Shown here piece after piece: positions 21,925-34,382 of a stretch of DNA of 64,000 nt (within the stretch, counting starts at the first letter, position 1; every line of letters starts with the position of its first letter). The notes under the pieces were generated by a model. It saw only the letters and a list, made by a program, of their open reading frames with translations, made no database searches and had not been told where the DNA came from. Location: NCBI GenBank assembly GCA_001972305.1, contig BDDD01000118.1, positions 394,060-458,059 on the forward strand. Direction: 5' to 3'. This stretch comes from Cephalotus follicularis (Eukaryota; Streptophyta; Magnoliopsida; Oxalidales; Cephalotaceae). The translations under genes were made by a program, and so were the position numbers.

Positions 21925-24900
21925 TGTAACACCCCCGATTCGGAACCAGGATCACTCCCGATTCGAGATCAGTGTGTCACACAAAACTGAGCTAAAAACA
22001 TGTCAAAAATCTTAATCTTAATCTTCATCAATACGCGGTGGTTCTAAAATTTGAAAACATGTTTAATCCTTAACATAAACTCAAAAATCAAAAATTAAGT
22101 TCACAACACCGGTTCACATATGATCATAATACAACCATTATTCAAATGACAGAATCAAACTCCTAAGTGATCCTCTGATATAGGGTAACTCTCTCATCAC
22201 ACTTGCCCGAGAAGCTCCTGATAACCTGCCGCATGGAAAACAAAAACACGGCTGAGCAAACCCCAGTACGGATATAGAATCATAAAACAGTTTACGAACA
22301 AAACAGAATAGTTACGAAACAAAATAGAATAGTTACGAAACAAAACAGAACAGTTACGAATCAAAATAGAACAGTTACAAAACAAAACAGAACAGTTACG
22401 AATCAAAACAGAACAGTTATGGATCATAACAGAACAGTTACCAAACAAAACAGAACAGTTACAAATCAAAACAGAATAGTTATGAATTATAACAGAACAG
22501 TTACGAAACAAAACAAATCAGAACAGTTACGAATCAAAACAAATTTTGAAACAAAATAGATTTCGAAACAAAACAAAACAAAACAGTTTAAACATTCTTT
22601 ATAAATTACCTCAGAAATCTTCGTATAAACTGAATCCATAACTTTCAAAACATAAAGCATACTTTTCAGAACATAAAGTTCCATACTTTTCAGAACATAA
22701 AGCATACCTTTCAAAACACAAAGTTCCAGAATTTTCAAAGCACAAAGTTCCATACTATTCAAAGCACAAAGTTCCATACTGAGCATCATAACATATCACA
22801 TATTGAAACACATAAAAGCAATGGATTCATGACGTCCACATGCCAAATAGAATTGAAGTGTATGACACTACACAAACAATTCCCATATCATAACATATCA
22901 TATAACATATAACTAGGATCGATCCATACGCCTCTATCACAAATCCTATCCAAGGATATCACAGAGAGACGCTATAAACTAATAACACCATTACGGAAAG
23001 TGTCATGTCCCCGTGCCAGGCCTACGACATGCCTATGGTACGCCCCATAGGTGGGTACAAAAAGCTCAGTACTTCACCATTTCAAAACATTGATTTTATC
23101 ACAATCAATTTAAAACATATTGAAAGGTTTTTCGAAACATATCTAAAAGTCATTATCAAACTATATAAACATATACTTTCATATTCGAAAAAATCAACTC
23201 ATTTAATTCACCATAAAAGAGATGATTGCATAGCATTCCATAACCAAATCATAACTGAGCATATATAAAGTCAGAACATTTAATTTCGTAAGAATGTTAA
23301 AACTGACTTTAGTTCCAGAACGTGTCAAAACCCGAAACATAACAAAGTCCATAAAATCCAAAGGAACATACTCATAAAAATGGGTTTATTTCAAATAAAT
23401 CAGTTGTTCAGAAACGAGTGTCAAGGAGTAGAATATCCGTACATCTCATTAAAGCAAAACAGATTCAATTCAGATAAAATTGAACGATAACCAAAACGAA
23501 GAATCCATATTTTATTCACAAAATGAAACTGAATTTATACTCTAATAAAATTGACAAGAGTGTATCAAGAAACGAAGAATCCGTACTTCATTTACTAAAA
23601 CAAAACCGAATTTATCTCAACAATACCAAATGAGATATCAATGAAAGAGAATCCGTACTTTATTCATAAACGTAAAATTAACTTTTTACTCTAATAAAAA
23701 CAATAGGAGGGTATCAAGGAACGAAACATCCGTACCTCATGTGATCACCAATATAACCTCAAGAATGTCTTTCGATAATTCTCTAAACCGCTCCTCGGTT
23801 GTTGCAAATATCTAACAGACATAAAATTGTTCTCATAAGGACTTGAAATAAAATCAGACCTCGACTCATGGGTCACTGTACACTGATCATGACCATATAA
23901 GATAATGATACGTTTGCTAAGTCCAATTTATAGAAGCCTCATCTAAACATAATTTCGGATTCACTAAATTCAAGCGGTCGTTCAGGTCATTCAATTTCGA
24001 ATCATAAAACCGGTTCAGCTCATACTATCGCATAAACAACTACAGAAATACAAAATTCAACCAAAAATAGAATTTAACGGAGCAAAGTTCAAAGTTTACC
24101 GAAAGCAGATGGAACGGAACACAGAGTCATAATCATACTGTGGAATTGGAACGGATCACACCTATGCGGAGAACGGAGTCGGAAAGCTGTCAAAAACGTG
24201 TCGTCGAAGACTGCCAGAGAGTGGGCTCACGCGCTGCCGCTGGCCGGCGTGTGTCTATCACGCGCGGTCACCAGTCAGACGCTAAAAAGGGCATGCCTAA
24301 AGTGACATAGGTCGAGGATCACATATCCGGGGCGCGTTTGCCACGACGCCACCACATTTGGCCGGAACATACTCATTTGACCGCAGTTGACTTTGCCTCT
24401 GATCTGCGTTTCTGGCATCACCAAGGGTCGGGGTTGGTCGGGCTCCCTTCATCTCGACACCAGGAGTCCAAATATGGGCTTGCCTTATTGTGCTGATCAC
24501 CGAAGCAGGAGAATCGGTGCCAAACAGATGCGGGAGAGAGAAGACATCGCGCAAGCCGAATGGGCCGTTTGCCGGTACAGGGATGGCGTCCGGTGTGCTC
24601 AGGAGGCTGTGGGGACTCGACTGGTACCTTCGCCTGCGTCATATCAGTACCGACGCCAACGGCAGAGGCTGAGTGGGAGAGAGGGCGGGAGAAAGGGTGG
24701 TGAGGAGAGAGAGTGTGGGAGAGAAAATAAAATAAAATATAAAAATATGGTTTTTTTTATTTTTAAAATGCTGAAAAATGGTTTTAACACTTAAATAAAG
24801 AGCCAAAATTGTTTTATTTATTCATAGACTTGATATCAAAACCCACTAGGCTAAGGCTAAAACCCGCTTAGCCCATCAAAGAGCAAAACAAACGGAAAAT

Positions 24901-24991
24901 GGGCAGTCCACATACCCAAAAAAAAATTGACAACCCACACGAAACAGATCGAAAAGCCCGAAAATTTTATACAAAAAAATGGGATATTACA
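21925..24991 (-). mobile_element. Solo LTR, 3.07 kb, in copia E
   Basis: Runs TGTAACACCC...ATATTACA with flanks ACTAA (21920-21924) and ATTAA (24992-24996), a 5-bp target duplication with one transition. It splits copia E RT, whose frames resume on both sides. On the minus strand it starts TGTAATATCCC and ends GGGGTGTTACA, like the gypsy LTRs of this window. It contains a 20-bp minisatellite at 22280-22560 and a GC-rich leader around 24160-24720, but no primer site or coding domain. Confidence 0.8.
22280..22560 (+). repeat. Minisatellite, about 20-bp unit CAGTTACGAAACAAAACAGA
   Basis: About a dozen tandem units with variants (GAATCAAAACAGAA, TATGGATCATAACAGAA). A second loose array of AAAGTTCCATACTTTTCAGA-like units follows at 22630-22790. 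Open frames over this region are just the repeat translated. Confidence 0.85.
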
Positions 24992-25923
24992 ATTAACCTT
25001 TTCCATTAATGCAAATCTTCATCCTAAAGATTTACTAGCATCCAATAGGATTTTATCCCTTCGGGTGTGTATACCAAGTCCCTCACTTGGTAGGCGTATA
25101 TGGAGTCCTTTTCAGATTTCATGGTCTCTTTCCATGTCCTGGATTCAGTGCTCTTCACAGCTTCCTAGTAGGTGACAGGCTCGTTATCATCAATGAGGTT
25201 AGGTTTATAAGTGCCTTCATTGAGAAAACCTTATTTCTCATGTGCTATCAAAAGCCTTGCCAGATCTCCTCGCTAGAGGAGTGAATCACAGAGACTCTAT
25301 CTTAGATTGGGATCCTGTCCCAATTATGTCTTTAGAGGAATAAACCTCTAATTTCTTATCGTCCTGCGGGTTTCTAATTGGTGCAAACTCTCTTTGTTTA
25401 ACCTAACTCCCACTGCTTCCTGCAATCATGTATTCCTATCTCAGAATTTTGCAGTACAAGAAACAAAACCATATTTGTTTGCAGGAATGGTAGAAGTAAT
25501 ATCCTAAGCACTTCTTAGAATATTCCACAAACTGGTAAAGTCTCAATCGTGCCTCCAGCTTATAAGGTTTTCATCTTCTTATATGAACTGGACAGCCTTT
25601 AACCCTCAAAAGGTTTAGGCTGGGTTTCCTCCATTGGAATATCTCACTAGATATAGAGGGGATGGATTTCAAAGGAATCTGGATTAGGATATGCTCTGCC
25701 AACTGCAGTGCATTAGCCAGAAAAATATTGGAAGATAGATAAAAGACATCATGGACTAGACCAAATTAATCCAGGTCCAGTTCCTCCATTTGCATTGACC
25801 AACAACGGTTCACTACCGTCTGTGTAACCTAATATGTCCACTATCCTTTCTCCACATTCAGAGATGGGAGATTTAGTCATCAAACCAATCAAACATGGTG
25901 CACACGATGGAAAGGACCGCATG
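24992..25923 (-). pseudogene. Copia E integrase C-end and RT N-end, decayed
   Basis: Minus strand. 25900-25450 reads SMMSFIYLPIFFWLMHCSW and later DITSTIPANKYGFVSCTAKF, the end of copia integrase. 25190-25000 reads NLIDDNEPVTYEEAVKSTES-like residues (one stop) then RTWKETMKSEKDSIYAYQV, the start of copia RT. Stops throughout. The frames continue into 21924 after removal of the solo LTR. Confidence 0.75.
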
Positions 25924-25928
25924 TCCTG

Positions 25929-27731
25929 TGTAACATCCCCGATCCGAGTTCACTAAATGCTCAAAGTGAACTTCGAGGATTCGGTGCATTACTGGTGGGG
26001 GTGAACATTAAGTCGTTTAACAATCTCGATGTTATATCATATTCAGTAACTTCATAACTTCAAAATATACTTACAACGTTAACACTGAACTTTAGAATCA
26101 TCATACTTCTCATTTGAAACCACTATATACCATAACAATCATTTCTAGTACCTTTACATTTATACACAACTTGTCATATTACATTTCTCAGGGGAATTAT
26201 CGACTTATTACATCATAGAAATAGTTTATACATAACATAATTGCTTCAAAAACATCTTTTACAAACTTCTTCTAAAGCTTGATATCCCATGTTCATCAAT
26301 TTCCTAGAAATTTTATTTGAAAACAAAAACATTGAAAGGAGTGAGCTCAAATATCCTAGTAAGACTTTGATAATTAAAAAAAAAACATTTTATCACATTC
26401 ATTTTTATAATCATTTCTCGTAGATTAGAAACTTTTTAAACAACTGAGGGGTTATATAAACTCAAACAACCCAACCGAACCATTGTTTCACCGGGCCATT
26501 GTGCACTCCCCGATTACTATCCTTACATCACATGCATGTCCGCAAGCACTCTACGCTCTTAACATTATCCCTATTTGGATCGCAATCCAAGAGTTGTTCA
26601 TCTTAGTTTATTAACCTTTTACATTTCATAAATCATTTCTCAATACTTTGAGTATTCAGCTTAAAGATGTTCACAAAACAGGATCGTACAACATTTAAAA
26701 AATTGATATTTCATATAGAAGCATTATTTTTCAGAGGAAACACAAAGCAGTAAAGTTATACCTAACATCTCAAATATTTCAGAATGATAAAGTTCATAGT
26801 TTTTGGTTGAGAAAAGAAGCTGAAATGAATTTTTAAAGTGACTGTTACTGCACGTAAGCAGAAAATGAGCATTAATTTTCAATGAAATATTTCGTCCCGA
26901 AATCGGTAAAATCTCGAGATACATGAAACATAAAAGTTATAGAGGACATATTTGAGTTTTCAAAATAGTTAGCCATTCAAATTTTCATTAAGAATCGAGA
27001 GAGATATGCTTAAAGAAATTTACTACAAAATATCAAAAGTAAAACAGAGGAATGAAAGAGTAAGATTTTCCTTACTTTGATTAATCTCCTTCTCTCTTTT
27101 TGAATTAACTCAGACAATGTGACTAAGCTCATGCCATTCAGGGGTATTTATAGCAGCTAGAGCCGCCCCCCCTTGCATGAGTCACCATGCCCCTCCATCA
27201 AAATCATGCCACCTAGCATTCTAGTTGCCCATGTGATGATATTAGCATTTCTCTCTCTTTCTAGCTTGGTGACACATGTCATTCTCATCATGGTAAGCTT
27301 GACACTTGGCTAAATATCTAGATTCATAACTCCCTAGAATGCCACATGTCCCTTAATTATAATCATTTATTCACAAAGAGAGAATTAAGCTAAACTCTTT
27401 AATAGGTCTGCAGGCAAAGCGCCGGCGCTTTGAAATGAAGCATTGCAGCTTACGAGTTTTGTCATAGGCAAATTTCCATTTGCTTTCAAAGCGTCATTGG
27501 TTGAACCAAAAGCGTCGATGCTTATCTACAAAGCACTACCACTTTACTTAAACCGTCGGCGCTTTGACGCTTTGAGACATCCATCGACGCTTAAGGTAAC
27601 CGTCGACGCTTTAAGCTAGGCAGTCGACGCTTTACACAGAATATGCAAAAAATAGCAAAACAAGATGGGATTCGAACAAGAAATATTCTATAACAATATT
27701 ATAACAACTTAATGAGAATTTCGGTCATTAC
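25929..27731 (-). mobile_element. Solo LTR, 1.80 kb, with perfect target duplication
   Basis: TGTAACATCCCC...GGTCATTACA flanked by TCCTG at 25924-25928 and 27732-27736. On the minus strand it starts TGTAATGACCG and ends GGGGATGTTACA, so it lies in minus orientation. It contains a GCGTCGACGC cluster at 27415-27640 and no coding region. Confidence 0.88.
27415..27640 (-). repeat. Cluster of GTCGACGC-type motifs in a solo LTR
   Basis: Words such as AAGCGCCGGCGCTTT, AGCGTCGATGCTT, CCGTCGGCGCTTT, CATCGACGCTTAAG, CCGTCGACGCTTTAAG and CAGTCGACGCTTT follow each other in about 220 bases. Confidence 0.8.
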
Positions 27732-27736
27732 ATCCT

Positions 27737-28283
27737 GGATGTCCAATAGACCATCCTTAACCATTGTGTTTTTCTAGCATCTCTAGGATGAACTAATCAA
27801 CAATGAAATAAGAATGAAGGATTAATATCCTTTCTCTCATAGTCTTTTAGTAATTTGTTCCTTGAATTGTTAATGTAATGTTATGGTAGTTTTATAAGAC
27901 GTAGATCTCTGATGTCCACGTGCCTTTTGCACTAACGAGAACATTGAAATGTATAAGACTAAGAATTTATACCAAAAAATTTGAGCTTCCAACTTATCTT
28001 ATACATATATCACATAGAAACAAAGTTCCTTACAATGTTCTTTATATACATAGATCAAATATTTATTACAAAACCATTTAGAAAAATTACAATTCATAAA
28101 TGCCAACTACATAGGTGTGAATCCTCGATGCATCACCATGGCGCCAGTCCATAGCTTTACCAGCTCTCTCAGCTGTCTAGCGTCTCTCAGCTACCTGCAA
28201 AGAGTTACAAATGCTAGTCTCACAACATGAGCCAACTACTCAAGTTGAACTTACATTGTAAACTAGATAAAACATGAAAGTAC
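27737..28283 (-). other. Copia E interior, no domain recognised
   Basis: AT-rich sequence between the solo LTR and the gag remnant. By position it should be decayed integrase, protease or gag, but I see no motif. The element may have lost material here. Confidence 0.4.
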
Positions 28284-28770
28284 CTAACCACAAGGTATTT
28301 TCGACTTTGGACTATAGGAACATATTACAATCTCTTCCAGTTGCCTTAGCTTCCCACAATGGATGTAAGCAAACTCCATATAAAATTTTTTGATCCCATC
28401 TAGAATGGAAACCCATTGCACTAACTGCCTTTTCCTTGGATTTTCACCCTTGGAACTTAGATTCACTTTATCTATCTCCCCTTGAGATTATTCAAGTAGG
28501 AAATCGAGGCATCACTAATGATCTCGACCCATCCTGGTCAAAATCTACCTTTACAGTCCTCGACTGGGTTCCATACAACTCCTTGAGTTGTGTAAGCATG
28601 ACACACAAGGCCTGTGAGTGCATAACCCAATCATACGAAATTGTGGCAACATGCCAACAATTGATAGGGTACGAGCTCGATAATCGTCGTTCCACTATTT
28701 AGCCCCTATGGCCTTGTGATGGTCGGATACATCGTTCACTAGATCGGGGTTATCTTAATCATAACATGAG
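28284..28770 (-). pseudogene. Copia E gag fragment, decayed
   Basis: On the minus strand the stretch SQALCVMLTQLKELYGTQSR followed by TVKVDFDQDG resembles the copia gag segment before KMxEGxSVxxH (compare LLDLEEMYGAGSRTRRHNL in copia C near 33660-33710). Stops and frame changes follow. Homology is weak but position and strand fit copia E. Confidence 0.5.
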
Positions 28771-29222
28771 CAACTCTCATGCTCGTGAGAATGTTACGAT
28801 AAACGTGTTTCCATTCAGTGAAATACGGATGTTCATGTTTTGGAGTGTTAAACATGTTTGAAATTTGTTTGTGCTGTTTGCCAATTTGAGTATATCATCA
28901 AGTATGTAAAAACTAGCGACCTATATGAGGAAAAAGAAAGAGAATGTTAACAGATCATTCCATTTATGTTATTACCATAATACGTGGTCGTTTGTAATTA
29001 TGGCTCCTCCCACTATTCTAATCGTATCCCACACATCCATGTGGAATTTGAGAAGCCTCCTATTTCCTATTGGGGATCAGAATCTATCTCTATCTATTAT
29101 GGCCTCAGCCAAGTGCATGACAAACCACAATATCAAGATAGTTCAACATGAGTGCCCATTTACATTAGGGCCTCTCACCCAAAATGTAAGATCCGATACT
29201 AATTCCGGCCTCCCGTCCATAC
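28771..29222 (-). other. Copia E leader region
   Basis: Non-coding. 28990-29080 matches, in reverse orientation, the region of copia C before gag (33180-33300): both contain TCCTCCCACTATTCTAATCG followed by TATCCCA. It is cut by copia D at 29223. Confidence 0.6.
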
Positions 29223-29396
29223 TGTTGGAAATGGTGAAACATTCCCAAGGGTCAAATCAGACCAAGAGGTGTTAGAATGTATAACAAAAATTTATAACAT
29301 GGCAGCGAAAAAATAAAACATTCAACACAACAAACTGGTCCAATTTAGCACCACATATCACAAGGAACACCATAACATATGCATAGTTGAATTGGT
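29223..29396 (-). mobile_element. Copia D 3' LTR, left piece
   Basis: Begins TGTTGGAAATGG and matches the far end of the copia LTR in reverse. The LTR is interrupted by copia C and resumes at 50243. 29392-29396 is TTGGT, the target duplication of copia C. Confidence 0.75.
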
Positions 29397-31545
29397 TGTT
29401 AGATATAGTGACCCGACAAGCCATTGGATGGACTGACGTTTTATATTTGTTCTTGTATGAAACAATCTTATTCCTTATATATGATGCGTGATAATTTTGT
29501 TATGGCTATATCACTTGTATTTTATCACATAATTGAAGTAGTTTATTAATTAGCTACTTATACTTGTGATGCCCTGACATAAGGTTGGATGCCTGGCATG
29601 GAGGCTGTGAGACTGGTTACCTTATTCCTTATGTCAAATTAGTTCCAAGTCATAGGTTCACTTTGTGGGCATTAGTGAACCGGATAGACTTGCGCGTATG
29701 TTGCCTCATGGAATTGGAGGATGGATTCTCTCACTACCATCTATGTTGGACACTAGGGCAAATATGGGGTGCGCGCTGGGAGCGTGTACACTGAACAGGA
29801 CCCGCGTAGGAGACACTATTTGGATAGTCGCTATTCTCGTGTCAGTAGTGACTCCTACTTGTTTCGGTCCTGTATAAGTGATCATTACTTAGCGAGTTCT
29901 TAAACTCGTCTGATCCTTAGACCTGAGCAACTACTCTATATTGTATGGAGATGGTTATGCTTTGATCTCCACCTTACGCAGGGCTGGAAATCGGGTGTTC
30001 TTTGGGTATGATCTAATCTCGAATATAAGTGAGTGCGCAATATGGGATTGTCACACCTGAGTGAAGGTGATCGGCCCTATTATGGTCTGATTATACTTTG
30101 GACTTATGAAATCCTTGGCCAAGGTTGAGGTTTACTGGAAATTAGATTTCTGCAGAGTTTACCAAAGGTCATAGTAATGATCAGATATTTTAGCCATTGA
30201 GGTATTATCTTGGGTTGACACATATCCTTACCCTAGACCTCAATCGGGGCCAAGCATGACAAGGGATTATAGTACATGCGAACTGTCGACTTAGAATGTC
30301 TAGGGTTTATAAGGTGTATGGGAAACTTAATTAGATTAATTTTTCCATCTGGATACTATTAGATATTATTCTAATAGCATTTAAATTTGTCAATGACCAT
30401 TTAGAATGGCTAAACGGGACCCTAGGGGTATTTCGATAATTTATGAACACATCTTATTTTAACCAAGATTTTAAAGTGTCCCTGCCTTATAATGATTAGT
30501 TCTTTGATATGTTGGACATATTAAGTCTTGGTGTCAAATATCGGTTATATGGATTTTGCATTTTGTGGAAACACATATGCTTGATCTTACTTAACCAATA
30601 TTCGAAGGGTACATGAGATCACTAAAAGAGTTAGACACTTAATACTTCACTGGCCAGATAAAGCATCAACGTCTTTTAGAAAGACGTCGATGCTTAAAAT
30701 TTTTAAAGATGTCGATGTCTTTTAGAAAGCGTCGATGTGTTTTAGTGCCACATTGCATGAGCGTCGATGTCCTTTGGAAGGCGTCGACGTCTTTGAGCAG
30801 AACGTGCAACCTGTGCACAAGCTCACTTCGTGGGCACGTTTTCTCTCTCATCTCCAGCAACCATCTCCCATTCTTGCATGTTATGGGAACGTGGGATCAT
30901 GGACATAGACTCCCTAGGAGTGAGGACATTGATCCTAAGTGAATGGGAGAGTGGGAAAAAGAAGAAGGGGGCTAGTAATAAGCATTTTCTGTAGAAAATG
31001 AAGTAGAGTTTTTGGAGAGTTTTTGCTGGGCAAGGATGGCTCGAATTTCTCTTTGCAGATTGTGAGTGTTCCATTCATCCGTGATACACCAAGCAAGAGC
31101 TTATCTAGGGTGGATTGATTATTAACTTCATTGGTCAATATCAATTTACCTTTTCTGAACTTAGTGAGAGAGAGAGAGTTTATACAATTTGTTCTGGGTT
31201 ATTGCTGGTTGGATTACTTGTTGTTCCAGTGACTTGGAGAATATTAAAGAGGGAATCTACTCAAGCTTGTAGCGGCAAAGAAAGAAGGAGCCTTCACCCG
31301 CTGGTATATCTCTTGGTCCTTCTCTTCTTGCCATGCTTGTGTGTCACCATTGTTTGATATGGTGACACCAATTCAATTCTGATGATGATGTGGTAATCCA
31401 TGTGGTCTGTGGACATGCCTTATGGACTATTTTACTTTTTAATTGGGTGTTCTTCCGCTGCCATTATATATGTTTTTGTTTTGTTCTACACCTTATTTGC
31501 CTAAGTCCGTTGTTGGCATCGGATTCGGTTTTTCCGTTTCCATCA
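29397..31545 (+). mobile_element. 5' LTR of copia C
   Basis: 2149 bp, TGTTAGATATAGTG to TTTCCATCA, preceded by TTGGT (29392-29396) and followed by a primer site. The matching 3' end at 50237 is followed by TTGGT again. It carries a hairpin and GTCGATG-type cluster at 30661-30800. Confidence 0.9.
30661..30800 (+). repeat. Hairpin and ACGTCGATGTC cluster in copia C LTR
   Basis: Arms AAGCATCAACGTCTTT (30661-30676) and AAAGACGTCGATGCTT (30680-30695) pair over 15 of 16 positions with a 3-base loop. Further motifs follow: GATGTCGATGTC, GCGTCGATGTG, GCGTCGATGTC, GCGTCGACGTC. Confidence 0.75.
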
Positions 31546-31546
31546 G

Positions 31547-31559
31547 TGGTATTAGAGCG
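31547..31559 (+). promoter_or_regulatory. Primer binding site of copia C
   Basis: TGGTATTAGAGCG, one base after the LTR. It is the initiator tRNA-Met type with one change from TGGTATCAGAGC. Confidence 0.85.
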
Positions 31560-31839
31560 TCCCACATCATCCTTGATTTAATTTATGCTTTAGATAATGA
31601 ACTAATTAACGGTTCAATTGCTGGAGATTTTTTATGATCAAACTAGATTTTCAAAGTGCCTTAATGAAAATTGCATGAAATTGGATTTCATTGTGTTTTA
31701 GACCTGCTGATTTTCATATAATGTGTTTAGAATTATGTTTGGAACATGCATAGTGCAGTTTGGATTGCCATATTGGAATGCCAAAGTCTAAACCATTATT
31801 TTCTGCATTTTTTGAAATGAAGAAACTGCCCAGGGGGTT

Positions 31840-32090
31840 ATAGACGTCGACATTGTTGATAGACGTCGATGTCTTGTTCATGTTTCCAGGAAACGCGCCG
31901 ATGTTCTTGATAGACGTCGATGTCTTGTTCATCATTTCCAGGAAACACGTCGATGTTCTTGATGAACATCGACGCCTTGTTCATCATTCCTAGGAAACGC
32001 GTCGATGATGTTGATAAACGTCGACGTCTTTTTCAACAGTTTTCATGAAATGCGTCGATGCCTTCTGGGAAGCGTCGACGTCTTTTATTA
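31840..32090 (+). repeat. Tandem GACGTCGATGTC repeats in copia C leader
   Basis: About six irregular units of roughly 35-45 bases: GACGTCGACATTG, GACGTCGATGTCTTGTTC, GCGCCGATGTTC, GACGTCGATGTCTTGTTC, ACGTCGATGTTC, GAACATCGACGCC, GCGTCGATGATG, ACGTCGACGTC, with AGGAAACGC between several. It extends the GTCGAC theme into an internal leader. Confidence 0.8.
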
Positions 32091-32869
32091 AAAAAAACTG
32101 TTTTTAATAAAATTGGATTTTATACATTTTGGCGCTTAGAAAATCAGAAATCATTGCTTGATTTAGAGGGAGTTTGATCAGTTAACAATCCTTATATTAA
32201 ATTGTATGATTGGTTATTATTTATGGCATTTGTTTTATTTGTGTTTTATAATATTGGATATTATATAAGTCTTATGCACAATGGATGGCCCAAAAAGGAC
32301 ATAGACCTAGTTTATGGTTTTCTTTGTGTGGATGGATTTATTTATTATTTTAAAGGTCTGTAATAAGGTGTCTGCGTGCACCATTTATTTTTCCTTACTT
32401 TTGTTATTTCTCCTTGTAATTTTTAAAATGTATTTTTCCTTTCGAAAATGTAATGTTCTTTTTGTAAAAGAAGACCTTACAAGGAGAGATGGAGGAAAGG
32501 AGAAATGGAGTACAAGACTTTTGAAGGCCATGTATGCATGGTTATTGTTGTAATAAATAGTTTTTAAATCTTATCACCTAGGAAGACCTAGTAGTGATTT
32601 TGGGCTCAAACCACTACTACTAATGTCCTTGCCAATCCATTGACATATTTTAGAAATATGTCCAAGGTGCATAAGATACACGTCTTGCATGCTAAGCCGT
32701 AATTAATTGAAATTGGCTAATACAACCAATGAATTAATTAATGGCTTGGTAATTAAAACATGAGACCGCAAATTCCCTCACTTTAATAATAAGTCTTCAC
32801 GTAGGAACCCATGGAGTGGTTCCCCATGGCCTTCCACAATTTTCGTTGAGTAGTGTTCCTGGGTTGTTA

Positions 32870-33180
32870 GTTTGTCATGCCCTAACTGAGGCTGATGACT
32901 TGGGGATATTATGTCAACGTTGGTGTTGGGCACCGCAAAGGGTGGCTATGTTTTAGCACTTGGACACACCTACGTGTGGGTGTTAAAACTAGTGCATTCC
33001 AATGAAAATTGTGGGTACTGGACTTATCAAGTTTCTGATGGTTTGTCATGCCCTAGCTGAGGCCATATTGAATCTAAGGCCGAATACTATGATTGGATCT
33101 TGTATTGGATACAAATTGGCAAGAAAGCCTACCCATTGGATATATTATGGTTTGTCATGCCCTAGCTGAGGCTATAATAT
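32870..33180 (+). repeat. Three spaced copies of a 25-base word
   Basis: TTTGTCATGCCCTAACTGAGG at about 32870, and TTTGTCATGCCCTAGCTGAGG at about 33043 and 33152 (each with flanking GGC). Spacing is irregular. No hairpin or frame explains them. The last copy ends about 190 bases before the gag start. Confidence 0.8.
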
Positions 33181-33367
33181 GATTGCGATGGGTTCCAATC
33201 GCCACTGGGAAGTTAGACTTCTCGAATTCCATATGGGGGTATGGGATACGATTAGAATAGTGGGAGGAACCATAAGCACTAAAGACCAAGTGTTATGGTT
33301 GTCATATATTAAAATTGGAATAGATGCTGACTCAACTTTATATTTCCTTATCTTGGTTGCTATAAAA

Positions 33368-34382
33368 ATGGCTTTACAATCTGCTATGTCCCGCATTCTA
33401 GAGACAAACAAATTGATAGGCCCAAACTTCATCGATTGGCAACGTAACCTCAAATTCTTCCTAACGGCCAATAAATTGGCGCATGTGATGAAATGGGGGC
33501 CTCCATCACTAGGTGATGATCCTAAGCCCGATGAGTGTGACCGTCTGGCCATGTGGCTGGAGGACGATGAGCATGCTCGGTGTATCGCCCTTTTGGGGAT
33601 GACACTGGAGCTACAACGCAAGTATGAGAAGATTGAGACCTTATCCGCTATACTTCTTGATCTCGAGGAGATGTATGGGGCCGGGTCTAGGACTCGGAGG
33701 CATAATCTCTAACGCAAGCTCTTCAAGGCGCAGATGCCAGAGGGAGCTTCGGTCCATGATCATGGACTAGAGATGATAAACATGATGGAGCAGCTTACTC
33801 AATTAGGGTTTGTCATGGATCACGATCTACAGATAGATCTTATCCTTACATCCCTCCCTGGATTGTTCTCACAGTTTGTGGAGTATTCTCACTTGATCGA
33901 AATAGAAGTAACTCTTTCTGAGTTAGTTTCTATGCTGAGAACGGCAGAGGCCAATCTTCACTCTACGAAGTCAGAGATGCCAGCCCAGGAGGGGAAGCTT
34001 GGAGCTAGTGGGAGCGATGCCAAGAATCGAATGAAGCAGCTGGCGGCTGAGGGTGCCTGTTTCCAGTGCGGTAAGACCGGACACTGGAAAAGGGATTGTC
34101 GAGTTATTGGTGCTGGAGTCTCTTCTGATGTTTTGCATGGTGCAAGTACATCAAGTATGTTGATGATTGAACTAAATCTAGCTTTGAATAGTAGTTCTTC
34201 ATGGGTATTGGATACTGGATGTGGAACTAACCTTTGCAATTCGTTGCAGGGACTAAGAAAAGTTAGAAAGCTTAAAGCTGGAGACTTGGACTTACGGCTT
34301 GGGGATGGATCTAGGATCATCGCTGAAGCTGTAGGGATTTATGATATTACTTTATGTAATGGTCATGTATTGACACTTGATC
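33368..34382 (+). pseudogene. Copia C gag and start of protease, truncated
   Basis: From ATG 33368 the frame reads MALQSAMSRILETNKLIGPN, FIDWQRNLKFFL, and LDLEEMYGAGSRTRRHNL, then one in-frame stop at 33710-33712, then RKLFKAQMPEGASVHDHGLE and LTSLPGLFSQFVEYSHLIE, the order of a Ty1/copia capsid. A nucleocapsid zinc knuckle CFQCGKTGHWKRDC (about 34061-34102) follows, then the protease start SWVLDTGCGTNLC with the catalytic DTG. Copia gag packages the RNA and the protease cuts the polyprotein. Coding ends at 34382 because a deletion joined protease to the middle of the 3' LTR, removing the rest of protease, integrase, RT and RNase H. Confidence 0.9.

Larger units (their letters stand above)
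31560..33367 (+). other. Leader of copia C
   Basis: 1.8 kb without a coding domain, unusually long for a copia leader. 31840-32090 holds a run of GACGTCGATGTCTTGTTC-type repeats separated by TTCCAGGAAACGC. 32870-33180 holds three copies of GGTTTGTCATGCCCTAGCTG with GAGGC following. Confidence 0.6.

Noticed and set aside
22197..22511. Cysteine-rich repetitive minus-strand frame
   Set aside because: Direct translation of the 20-bp minisatellite; no start context or domain.
28284..28466. Host gene exon on the minus strand
   Set aside because: Position, strand and the neighbouring LKELYGTQSRT motif fit a decayed copia gag better.
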